From Desulfovibrio sp. (lineage in GTDB: Bacteria > Desulfobacterota > Desulfovibrionia > Desulfovibrionales > Desulfovibrionaceae): DNA of 64,000 bases. Made by a program: the position numbers and the translations under genes. Below are positions 10,281 to 18,738 of the stretch, one piece after another. Under the pieces are notes generated by a model that was not told the DNA's origin, made no database searches, and saw only the letters and a list, made by a program, of their open reading frames with translations. How positions within the stretch are numbered: position 1 is the first letter of the stretch; every line of letters starts with the position of its first letter. Where the stretch lies: NCBI GenBank assembly GCA_031291035.1, contig JAISLI010000038.1:1-64000 (forward strand), in the 5' to 3' direction.

Positions 10281-10898
10281 TCAGGCCCCGGCATGGGCAA
10301 GGTCGGGAACAAATTCGGGAACAGGGCGATCCGCCGCGATTTTTTCCCGCTCACTGGCTTCCAGCAGCAGCAGTTCGGGCACATCCATACCCAATACCAA
10401 CCCTCTGGAACGGGCTATGTCTTTGAAGAATTCCGAAACGGCCTGGAGCAGAGTGAGGGCAATGCCCAGAACCAGAACGCACTTGATGGGAGCTATGGGC
10501 GGGCCCCAGGCGGAATTGTTGTGCTGGTTGAATTCAAAGGAATAGATGGTGCTGGAAACGCTGCCGTAGAGCAGAAGGCCCAGGTAGGCCGCCAGGAACA
10601 GGAAGCTGAAGGCGTCCGCCCTGGCGCGTTTGCGCCAGCCCCAGCGGGAATAGAAAACGTCCATCCGGACATGGGAATTAAGCAGCAGGGCGAAGCCTCC
10701 GCCGAGGATGTAATAGGCCATCATGCTGAACTGGGCCATTTCCACGCCCCAAATGACCGGAGCATCAAAAAAATAGCGCGAAACGGCCGAGTACAGCAGA
10801 ATACCCATCATGACGAAAACAAGGCCCAACACTCCCTTTCCCACAAGCCGATTGAACGCATCCACATAACGCACATAGGTTTTGATGAAAGCAGGCAT
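10281..10898 (-). CDS. TRAP transporter small permease (DctQ)
   Basis: Four-TM-size protein, RYFFDAPVIWGVEMAQFSMMAYYILGGGFALLLNSHVRMD. Confidence 0.85.
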   Translation of the reverse strand: MPAFIKTYVRYVDAFNRLVGKGVLGLVFVMMGILLYSAVSRYFFDAPVIWGVEMAQFSMMAYYILGGGFALLLNSHVRMDVFYSRWGWRKRARADAFSFLFLAAYLGLLLYGSVSSTIYSFEFNQHNNSAWGPPIAPIKCVLVLGIALTLLQAVSEFFKDIARSRGLVLGMDVPELLLLEASEREKIAADRPVPEFVPDLAHAGA

Positions 10899-10993
10899 GG
10901 CGCTCTCCCGTGTTTGGCTGCCGCCAGAACGGTTTGGCCTGGGAGTCGCGAAACGGAACTCCACGACCCCCAGGGCATTTCAGAAAAATTCTT

Positions 10994-12040
10994 TCAATAA
11001 CGGTATGGCCTTCCGGCTTTTTCCATGGTCTGGGCGTATTGTTTGAGTATGCCCACGACCTTGGCGCAACGGGAGCTTTTGGCAGCGACTTCGTCCCAGA
11101 ATTTCCGCGCCTCGTCCTCCACCTTTTTCCATTCATCATCGGGAATGCTGGTAAGCTGCATCTTGCTGCCGGTGACGCGGTAATGGGCTTCTCCCCACCA
11201 GTACCAGTGCTGCCGGTAGTAGTTTGAACTGTCGCAAGTGAGTTTGAACAGAGTTTTCAGATGTCCGGGCAGGGCGTTCCATTTGGCGGTGTTGGCGAAA
11301 TAGCTGCCGATCCAGGCTCCACAGATGTTGTTGGTAAGATAATATTTACAGACATCCGCCCAGCCGGAAGTATAATCCTCGGTAATGCCGGACCAGCAAA
11401 CACCGTCGAGCTCCCTGGTTTGCAGGGCTACCTGGATGTCTTCCCAGGGCAGGCTTACCGGCACCACCCCGAAGCGGCTCATGAACTTGCCGCCGCTGGG
11501 AAAGGAAAATACCCTTTTTCCTTTGAGATCGGCCAAGGATCTGACGGGAGTTGTGGTCGCGAAGTTGCAGGGATCCCACGCCCCCGCGCCGAGCCAGGTT
11601 ATGCCCCGTATTTCCGCATAAGCCTCTTCCCAGATCGCGTTCAGGCCCCAGTGCTCGAAAAGGGCGGGGACATCCAGCGAATACCGGGTGGCGAAAGGAA
11701 AGTAGGCTCCGAAAATGGCCACATCCGCCGGAGACGACATGGAATCCTCATCGCATTGGGCCGCATCAATGGTGCCGTCCTGCACGGCCCGGAACAGCTC
11801 GCTTGTCGGCACCAGTTGGTCCGAGGTATACAATTCTATGACCATCTCGCCATTGGCCGCCTTGTTGAAAGCCTCAATCTGCGGCTTGATGACGTGTTCC
11901 GCCAGGGCAGCGCCGGCATAGGTCTGCAGGCGCCACCTGACAGGCGCTGACGCGGCTTTGGCAAACGGCGTCGCGGCAACGGACGCCACCGCCGTGGCCG
12001 TCCCGATGCCGGCTTTTTTCAAAAAATCCCGTCTTCGCAT
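10994..12040 (-). CDS. TRAP transporter substrate-binding protein (DctP), Tat-type signal
   Basis: MRRRDFLKKAGIGTATAV twin-Arg signal; DctP-type body (ELYTSDQLVPTSELFRAVQDGTIDAAQ). Confidence 0.88.
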   Translation of the reverse strand: MRRRDFLKKAGIGTATAVASVAATPFAKAASAPVRWRLQTYAGAALAEHVIKPQIEAFNKAANGEMVIELYTSDQLVPTSELFRAVQDGTIDAAQCDEDSMSSPADVAIFGAYFPFATRYSLDVPALFEHWGLNAIWEEAYAEIRGITWLGAGAWDPCNFATTTPVRSLADLKGKRVFSFPSGGKFMSRFGVVPVSLPWEDIQVALQTRELDGVCWSGITEDYTSGWADVCKYYLTNNICGAWIGSYFANTAKWNALPGHLKTLFKLTCDSSNYYRQHWYWWGEAHYRVTGSKMQLTSIPDDEWKKVEDEARKFWDEVAAKSSRCAKVVGILKQYAQTMEKAGRPYRY

Positions 12041-12086
12041 ACTTCGCCTCCTCGGGCAGATTCACGATTGATGTCATGCAAAAAAA

Positions 12087-12111
12087 AGCTCTTCCCTGTG
12101 ACGGGAAGAGC
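12087..12111 (-). terminator. intrinsic-terminator-like hairpin in the leader of the TRAP-eut operon
   Basis: Minus strand GCTCTTCCC-GTCACA-GGGAAGAGC followed by TTTTTTTT; about 50 nt upstream of the dctP ATG. Confidence 0.7.
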
Positions 12112-12132
12112 AAAAAATATACCATCTGGCAT

Positions 12133-12185
12133 GCACGAATAATACTGTGTAATTACATTATAATTTATGAATGCCTTTTTGATAA
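12133..12185 (-). promoter_or_regulatory. candidate sigma-70 promoter upstream of the leader hairpin
   Basis: Minus strand TTATCA-N17-TATAAT, with -10 at 12162-12157. Confidence 0.35.
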
Positions 12186-12237
12186 ACAACAGAAATGTAA
12201 TTTTGTGCGGACAATTTACGACGTAAAGGAAGATTTC

Positions 12238-12300
12238 AGGGCGGTTCACGAATGAAACGGGTAAACCGCTCCGCAAGGATTTGCCGGCAAATCCTTTATT
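12238..12300 (+). repeat. modular palindromic intergenic repeat, copy
   Basis: GGCGGTTCACGAATGAAACGGGTAAACCGCTCCGCAAGGATTTGCCGGCAAATCCTTT, near-identical to 34306-34365. Confidence 0.75.
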
Positions 12301-12589
12301 CCAGCAAGCCCAAAAGCCGCGCCACGCGCAGTTCGTTCAGACCGGAATGGATTTCGACGATTTTCATGCTCTGCCGGCGGGAGTCTTCTTCAATGCGGGA
12401 AAGAGTCGCCCGCACTTCCTCGTTATCCAGATAACGCGGCGTTGCCGGAGCGTGTTCCTCCAGGGCCGGCGCGGCGCAGGCGTCCGTCGTGGGGGATTCC
12501 GCGACCGGCAACGTGCCGTTGATGCGTTCCTGAAATGTGGGGGAAAAAAGCCCGATGTCGTGATTGCGGATGCGAAGTTCCATATCCAT
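12296..12589 (-). CDS. hypothetical protein
   Basis: 97-aa ORF MDMELRIRNHDIGLFSPTFQERINGTL... Confidence 0.45.
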   Translation of the reverse strand: MDMELRIRNHDIGLFSPTFQERINGTLPVAESPTTDACAAPALEEHAPATPRYLDNEEVRATLSRIEEDSRRQSMKIVEIHSGLNELRVARLLGLLE

Positions 12590-12714
12590 GCCGTTGCCCT
12601 CCCTGATGTTGGGTAGAAAAGTATACCGCTCCGGAGATATGCATAAGATATGCCAAAAATGACAGCTTTGGGACAGGCTTCAAACTTGGCGCGCCGGGCG
12701 CGAGGGAGCGCCGG

Positions 12715-13347
12715 TCAGCCCTGTTCCCTGTGCGGGCGGAGTTCCTCAAGAAATTCCGGAGCGGGCTCAAAGCCGAATTTTATGGCCTTATCCACGGCTT
12801 CTATGGCCCTGGCGTATTCCTTCCGCTCAAAACAGGCGAGGGCAAGATTGTTCCAGGCGGGGGCGAAAGTGGGTTCGTCACGCAGCAGAGCCTCGCAGAG
12901 GGTTTCACACTCCCTGAAATTTCCTTTCATATAGTGCGCCGAGGCCAGACCGTTTCTGGCCTGGACAAACTTCGGATCCCACTTCAGGGCTTTCTCCAGG
13001 GCGCTGATGGCCTTGTCAGGCTCCCGGCGCTGCAGGTGGACAAAGGCCATGTTGCTCAGGGGCACGGCAAACCGGGGCCGGCAATTGGCGGCCTCCTCAT
13101 TGTAGCGCAGGCATCCGTCCAGATCTCCGCGCTGGAGACATATGCCGCCCAGTTGCACATAGGCCTCCGCGAGATGCGGTGAATTGCGCACGGCGTTCAG
13201 CAGGGCCTCCTCCGCGGCCGCGAAGTCCCGTTTCGAGAGCAGCGCGAGGCCAAGATTGTAATAATGACCGGCGCATTGATTGCCGGCGGCGATTTCGCCC
13301 TGCAAATCCGCAATGTATTCATCCACATCGTCATAACGCTCTTTCAT
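12715..13347 (-). CDS. TPR-repeat protein
   Basis: HYYNLGLALLSKRDFAAAEEALLNAVRNSPHLAEAYVQLGGICLQRGD repeats. Confidence 0.75.
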   Translation of the reverse strand: MKERYDDVDEYIADLQGEIAAGNQCAGHYYNLGLALLSKRDFAAAEEALLNAVRNSPHLAEAYVQLGGICLQRGDLDGCLRYNEEAANCRPRFAVPLSNMAFVHLQRREPDKAISALEKALKWDPKFVQARNGLASAHYMKGNFRECETLCEALLRDEPTFAPAWNNLALACFERKEYARAIEAVDKAIKFGFEPAPEFLEELRPHREQG

Positions 13348-13495
13348 CAAAAATTCCTCTATGGTTTGAAACCCCTCCCTTCAGGGAGATTGCGGCTTGA
13401 CGCCCGGCAAGGCCGGGCATATCGCTCCGGTAGCGCTTTTCTTCAGGGAGGGGCAATCCGACCGGCTCCTGTCCGCCGGGCCGGAGTCGGTCGGC
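13348..13495 (-). repeat. modular intergenic repeat (GGTTTGAAAC...CCCTTC head), copy
   Basis: CAAAAATTCCTCTATGGTTTGAAACCCCTCCCTTCAGGGAGATTG...; homologous to 50905-51035, with the head shared with 15134-15174. Confidence 0.75.
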
Positions 13496-13905
13496 GGATG
13501 GAGCCGGCTGTGGATTGAAACATCCGTGTCGCCCTCTTTTTGCGTCATCTCGTGATACCAGAGGCAAAAGTCGAAAATGCCCCGGTATGTCGCGTCATTG
13601 TTTACAATGCCGAGGGCGCAGTCCAGGGCTCCCCTGATGTAATCGCTTCCGTGGCCGTCCTGGTTCGCCGCGTCCCGCAGAAAGGCCCCGACAAGCCGCT
13701 CCGCGGCGTGTTTTGTGGTGTCGGCGCGCAGATCAGGAGGATCATTGGGCTTTTGGAACGGATCCCAATTTTCATAGCCGATGCGGTCTATGAACTTGCG
13801 CCGGCGCGGATTCATTTTTTCATAAATTTCACGCTTGCACGCTTCCAGCTTTTCGGCAAGCGGCCGGGGGTCGCGGAACAGGGAGGGAGGGGTCGCGCCG
13901 GGCAT
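13381..13905 (-). CDS. conserved hypothetical protein with repeat-derived C-terminus
   Basis: ORF MPGATPPSLFRDPRPLAEKLEACKREIYEKMNPRRRKFIDRIGYENWDPF...; last ~40 codons lie in the intergenic repeat. Confidence 0.5.
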   Translation of the reverse strand: MPGATPPSLFRDPRPLAEKLEACKREIYEKMNPRRRKFIDRIGYENWDPFQKPNDPPDLRADTTKHAAERLVGAFLRDAANQDGHGSDYIRGALDCALGIVNNDATYRGIFDFCLWYHEMTQKEGDTDVSIHSRLHPPTDSGPADRSRSDCPSLKKSATGAICPALPGVKPQSP

Positions 13906-13907
13906 GT

Positions 13908-14576
13908 TCAGTCTTCTCCTTTTGCCGGGCCGGCGCCCAGATATGTTGCGTCGTAGTTGGTCAGCAAGGCCATGGAAAGGGGCACATACACCTCGTGCAA
14001 GGCTGAAAAGCGACTATTCACGGCCGCCGTTATATCGCGGCTCAGCTCGTCAAGGCGCGACTGAATTTTGTCCAGATGCACGGTGGGGTAGGCTTTGCCC
14101 TTTTCAAACCCGGAAAAACCGCATACGTGGGCCTGGCCGGCAATTGCCGCCGGCACGCCGTAAACGCGGCAGGTTATGGGGCGGGCCGCGTACAACAGGC
14201 AACGATTGTCGTCATCCAGCAGCGGGCAGGGAACTTTGAGCCCGGCCGCGCGGGCCAGGATGGCCGCGGGGGGCTCGCCGTTTTTTTCGGCCCGGTACAT
14301 GTCCCGTTTGAATCTGGTCAGGTCGCGGTCCGTCCGCGCCGCGCGCGCCATTATTGAGGATCGCCGCGGGCCGTGGTCAAAGGCGGCCAGAAAGGCGCGG
14401 TTGATGTACATGGCCTCCACAAGGGAGAGATCAAAGAGGGCATGGCAGCAGTCGCTGCATCCCTCCCGGCAGCGCACGAGGCCGGGGCTGTTTTCCCGCA
14501 CGCGGGCAAACAGGGAATCGGCCCTCCGCCGCAGTTGTTCGTAGGCTTCAAAAACGGCGCTCAAATCCGGAATCAT
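13908..14576 (-). CDS. YkgJ-family zinc/iron-chelating cysteine cluster protein
   Basis: CREGCSDCCHALFDLS...CPLLDDDNRCLLYAARPITCRVYG. Confidence 0.75.
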   Translation of the reverse strand: MIPDLSAVFEAYEQLRRRADSLFARVRENSPGLVRCREGCSDCCHALFDLSLVEAMYINRAFLAAFDHGPRRSSIMARAARTDRDLTRFKRDMYRAEKNGEPPAAILARAAGLKVPCPLLDDDNRCLLYAARPITCRVYGVPAAIAGQAHVCGFSGFEKGKAYPTVHLDKIQSRLDELSRDITAAVNSRFSALHEVYVPLSMALLTNYDATYLGAGPAKGED

Positions 14577-14646
14577 GGTTCCCCTCAAAAAAAGCCGCCG
14601 GGCGTGCTGCGTCCGGCGGCATCAGAAGCGTGTACGCGCGCCTTGC

Positions 14647-14835
14647 CTAATTTTCTTCCACGCTGATGGCGTTTGACTCGCAAACCTCCACACAGGATTC
14701 ACAGCCAAGACACTCCTCGGCATTGACGGGTTCCGATTTGCCGTCCTTGATTTCATACACCTCAACGGGGCAAACGTCCACACACTCGCCGCAGCCCACA
14801 CATTTGTCCATATCGACATTCACCGTATAGCCCAT
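14647..14835 (-). CDS. 2[4Fe-4S] ferredoxin
   Basis: CVGCGECVDVCPVEVYEI...CLGCESCVEVCESNAI. Confidence 0.9.
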   Translation of the reverse strand: MGYTVNVDMDKCVGCGECVDVCPVEVYEIKDGKSEPVNAEECLGCESCVEVCESNAISVEEN

Positions 14836-15007
14836 ATGACCTCCATAGGTATAATATTCCACCCGAAAACCGGAGCGACGAAGTCACTAGGTCAATGCTT
14901 ATCCGCAGTCCTTCCTTCTGTCAAGAAAAAGCCGTTCCGCGGCGCCAAAATTTTGTCTTTATTGAAGAAAGTACAATAATGCCTTGAAAATAAAAGCGTA
15001 ATTTCTA

Positions 15008-15024
15008 TGGAACGCTCCTTGCAT
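15008..15024 (+). promoter_or_regulatory. sigma-54-type (-24/-12) promoter upstream of flgBC-fliE
   Basis: TGGAACGCTCCTTGCAT; GG-N10-GC. Confidence 0.7.
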
Positions 15025-15042
15025 GTTGCCGGATGGAATTAG

Positions 15043-15174
15043 AGCAGTTCAACTTTGAAAAAATTGGACTGCTTTGCAAGGATTTGCCGACAAATCCTTG
15101 CCGCGGGATTGTCGCAAGGCGGATTTACTCCGCGAAGGGAGAGGTTTCAAACCATAGAGGAATTTTTGATGAAA
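15043..15174 (+). repeat. modular palindromic intergenic repeat, copy; 3' end overlaps the flgB start
   Basis: AGAGCAGTTCAACTTTG...GCAAGGATTTGCCGACAAATCCTTGCCG...GCGGATTTACTCCGCGAAGGGAGAGGTTTCAAACC. Confidence 0.75.
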
Positions 15175-15582
15175 AGTATGTTTGTCAGCCAGATAGGCCT
15201 GGTGGGCAAGGTCATGGACATGCAGTTGCAGCGCCAGAATGTGATAGCGGGCAACCTGGCCAATGTGGAAACCCCGAATTACAAGCCGCGTGAAATTGAG
15301 TTTGAAAACGAGCTTCAGGCGGCTTTGGGCCTTGATATGCGCGGCAGGATGAGCATCACGAGCAACGGGCACATGCCCGCGGCGTTTGACGCGAAAAATT
15401 TTGGGCCGGAATGGGACAAGCGCTTCAAGCCGCGTCAGATACATGGCGAGGATCGCGTCAATCTGGACAAGGAAATGGCGAAACACGCCAAAACGCAACT
15501 CCACTACAATGCCCTTACCCAGGTTATGACAAAGGCTTTTGAAGGACTCAACACGGTCATTCAGGACGGCAAGACGGCATAG
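15169..15582 (+). CDS. flgB: flagellar basal-body rod protein FlgB
   Basis: QRQNVIAGNLANVETPNYKPREIEFENELQAAL. Confidence 0.93.
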   Translation: MKSMFVSQIGLVGKVMDMQLQRQNVIAGNLANVETPNYKPREIEFENELQAALGLDMRGRMSITSNGHMPAAFDAKNFGPEWDKRFKPRQIHGEDRVNLDKEMAKHAKTQLHYNALTQVMTKAFEGLNTVIQDGKTA

Positions 15583-15658
15583 CCCCGGAATGACGCCGCC
15601 CTTCGCGCGCGACCGGGGCGTTGCGGAACGTCCGGCCACAAGGACAAAGGAGAATATC

Positions 15659-16096
15659 ATGGACTTTATGACAGCTTTTGACATCAGCGCGTCGGGCCTC
15701 TCGGCGGACAGGACGCGCATAAACACCATCGCCATGAATCTGGCCAACGCCAAAACCACCCGCACGCCCGAAGGCGGCCCCTACCGGCGGCGCACGGTGG
15801 TGCAGGTGGCGACGGATGTGGACGATCCTTTTTCAGTGCACATGCGCTCAGCGCTGGACCGTGAACTCAAGGGAGTGCGCGTTCTCGGCGTCACAAGGGA
15901 CATGCGGCCCCTGCGTCAGGTGTATGACCCCGGGCATCCGGACGCCAATGCCGACGGTTATGTTTTTTACCCCGACATCAACGTGGTTGAGGAAATGGCC
16001 AATCTCATGACGGCCCAGCGCAATTACGAAGCCAACGTCACAACGGCCGAGGCAATCAAGGGGATGTACAACAAGGCCCTGGAAATAGGCAGATAG
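15659..16096 (+). CDS. flgC: flagellar basal-body rod protein FlgC
   Basis: FDISASGLSADRTRINTIAMNLANAKTTRTPEGGPYRRRTVV...NVVEEMANLMTAQRNYEANV. Confidence 0.95.
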   Translation: MDFMTAFDISASGLSADRTRINTIAMNLANAKTTRTPEGGPYRRRTVVQVATDVDDPFSVHMRSALDRELKGVRVLGVTRDMRPLRQVYDPGHPDANADGYVFYPDINVVEEMANLMTAQRNYEANVTTAEAIKGMYNKALEIGR

Positions 16097-16136
16097 CCTC
16101 GACCATTCACGTCGTACCAGGATTCGGGAGTGCGCC

Positions 16137-16583
16137 ATGAACGTGCAAGCCACCGGTTTTAAAGCCTATGCGGAGGCCCTGCGGCATTTCAACAAAGTTG
16201 ATTCATCCCTCAGGCAGGGCACGCCCGTCGGACGGCAAAATCTTTTTGCCAAAACTCTGGAGCAAAGCCTTTTACGCGACCATGTGGACCGCGGCGAGAA
16301 TCAGGGCGCCCAGGCGGATTTCATCAAATGGCCCACCAACGCCAACACGCCCGTGCTTCCGCGGGACGGCTTCGGCGAAACGATTGCGCGGTCCCTTAAC
16401 AGGGTCAATGAACTGGACCAGGCCAAAAGCCAGGCCATCGACGATTTCGCTTCCGGCCGTTCGCAGAATGTGCATGAGCTCATGATTACCATGCAGAAAT
16501 CCAGCCTTGCCATGAAGCTCACCACCGCGGTGCGCGGCAAGGTGCTGGAGGCATATAAGGAATTGTCAAAAATGCAGTTTTAG
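16137..16583 (+). CDS. fliE: flagellar hook-basal body complex protein FliE
   Basis: C-terminal NVHELMITMQKSSLAMKLTTAVRGKVLEAYKELSKMQF. Confidence 0.9.
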   Translation: MNVQATGFKAYAEALRHFNKVDSSLRQGTPVGRQNLFAKTLEQSLLRDHVDRGENQGAQADFIKWPTNANTPVLPRDGFGETIARSLNRVNELDQAKSQAIDDFASGRSQNVHELMITMQKSSLAMKLTTAVRGKVLEAYKELSKMQF

Positions 16584-16710
16584 AGCAATTTCACTTTGAA
16601 ATTGCTCTGGCGGCGGGGCGGATGCACCGCCGCCCGCCCATGAGGCGCAGGCGAAACCGCGTTTCGCCGTAAAGCGCCGAAGGGAAGCGTTTCAAAAGCA
16701 GAATGTTCTA
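16584..16710 (+). repeat. modular palindromic intergenic repeat, left copy of the nif/RND block
   Basis: AGAGCAATTTCACTTTGAAATTGCTCT hairpin, then CCGCCGCCCGCCCATGAGGCGCAGGCGAAACCGCGTTTCGCCGTAAAGCGCCGAAGGGAAGCGTTTCAAAAGCAGAATGTTCTA, near-identical to 34391-34473. Confidence 0.85.
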
Positions 16711-16736
16711 GGGGTATTAACTTGCGAATGTTTCTG

Positions 16737-16802
16737 CTACGAAAGAGCCAACAGGGCCACCTTGGCCTTGAAGCCCGGGGCGTGATTTTTACGCTTGCTC
16801 AT
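16737..16802 (-). pseudogene. remnant of an IS3-family transposase OrfA (N-terminus only)
   Basis: Minus strand AAGGAGAGTACAA ATG... = MSKRKNHAPGFKAKVALLALS*, matching the (M)xKRKxxxPEFKAKVALEAL start of IS3-family OrfA; upstream TACTCCCCAAAATTCGGACAG resembles an IS end. Confidence 0.65.
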
Positions 16803-16865
16803 TTGTACTCTCCTTGCGTTCACGTGTAGCTATCACACCTGTCCGAATTTTGGGGAGTACCCCTC

Positions 16866-16997
16866 GTCGAAATTACTACCTTCCGGTAGAAATTTTTGGA
16901 AAAAATACCCTATAGTTCCTTTGCGCATTCTTGAGGAACAGTCGAAATTACTACCTTCCGGTAGAAATTTTTGAAAAAAATACCCTATCGTTCCTTT
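16866..16997 (+). repeat. two direct copies of a 57-bp repeat with an internal dyad, upstream of nifH
   Basis: GTCGAAATTACTACCTTCCGGTAGAAATTTTTGGAAAAAATACCCTATAGTTCCTTT at 16866-16922 and 16941-16997, two visible differences. Confidence 0.95.
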
Positions 16998-17045
16998 ATC
17001 TTCGTATCCGAAGAAAAAACATACATAAATTCAGTATAATATACG

Positions 17046-17062
17046 TGGAATGGTATTTGCTT
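17046..17062 (+). promoter_or_regulatory. sigma-54-type (-24/-12) promoter of the nif operon
   Basis: TGGAATGGTATTTGCTT; GG-N10-GC, about 90 nt upstream of nifH. Confidence 0.65.
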
Positions 17063-17102
17063 AAGGAAAAAACAGACGCACGATTTCTGTGAACGGCGGT
17101 AG

Positions 17103-17975
<873 letters not shown>

Positions 17976-17996
17976 AGGCACAGGGAGGAAAACGCG

Positions 17997-18323
17997 ATGA
18001 TCATGGTACGGGCAATCGTCCGCCCGGAAAAGACGAATGACGTGTTAAGCGAGCTGTTAAGCGCGGGTTTCGCCGCCGTTACCAAAATGGATGTTTTCGG
18101 CCGGGGGAAACAGAAAGGCATCCGGATAGGAGAAATGCAGTATGACGAGATTCCCAAACAGATGCTCATGATGGTGGTAAGCGATGAGGACAAGAATGAT
18201 CTGGTCAAGATCATCCTGCGCGTCGCCAGAACGGGAGAAAAAGGCCATTTCGGCGATGGGCGCATCTTCGTTTCGCCCGTCGTCGAAAGCTGGACCATCA
18301 GTACCGGCGCCAAAGGCTTGTAG
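17997..18323 (+). CDS. nifI1: P-II family nitrogen regulator NifI1
   Basis: PII-like IVRPEKTNDVLSELLSAGFAAVTKMDVFGRGKQKG, placed between nifH and nifI2. Confidence 0.92.
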   Translation: MIMVRAIVRPEKTNDVLSELLSAGFAAVTKMDVFGRGKQKGIRIGEMQYDEIPKQMLMMVVSDEDKNDLVKIILRVARTGEKGHFGDGRIFVSPVVESWTISTGAKGL

Positions 18324-18334
18324 GGGAATATGCG

Positions 18335-18709
18335 ATGAAAGAAGTAGTGGCCATAGTGCGTTCCAATATGGTGGGTGCGACAAAACAGGCCCTCGCCAAT
18401 GCGGGATTTCCGGCATTCAACTGTGTGCCGTGCCTCGGCAGGGGCAAAAAGATGCTCAATCCGGAACTCGTCGAACTGATCATGAAAAACGGCGAACTGC
18501 CCCGGACGGCGGCGGGAGAATCCATGACCGAAGCGACGCGGCTCATTCCCAAACGCATGTTCTCCTTGGTGGTCAACGACGAGGGAGTCGGCAGAGCGGT
18601 TGAGGCCATCATAGGGGCCAACTCGCACGGGCGCCCCGGCGACGGGAAGATTTTCGTTCTCCCGGTGATGGAATCCTACATCATTCGCCTGGGCGAACAG
18701 GGCGAATAG
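18335..18709 (+). CDS. nifI2: P-II family nitrogen regulator NifI2
   Basis: KEVVAIVRSNMVGATKQALANAGFPAFNCVPCLGRGKK...GDGKIFVLPV. Confidence 0.92.
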   Translation: MKEVVAIVRSNMVGATKQALANAGFPAFNCVPCLGRGKKMLNPELVELIMKNGELPRTAAGESMTEATRLIPKRMFSLVVNDEGVGRAVEAIIGANSHGRPGDGKIFVLPVMESYIIRLGEQGE

Positions 18710-18738
18710 CAACAGCATTTCCCCAAGGAGGGCGCGAC

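Noticed and set aside
12087-12165. ANTAR (EutV-type) dual hexaloop antiterminator site
   Set aside because: The terminator loop is GTCACA and the preceding small hairpin has a 4-nt loop; neither shows the A1/G4 hexaloop pattern.
12120-12240. Cobalamin riboswitch upstream of the eut operon
   Set aside because: Expected because EutBC needs adenosylcobalamin, but no B12-box-like GCCACTG is present in the leader.
16866-16997. Short CRISPR array
   Set aside because: Only two repeats, an 18-bp gap, no cas genes, and an AT-rich unit with an internal dyad; better explained as regulatory or IS-related repeat.
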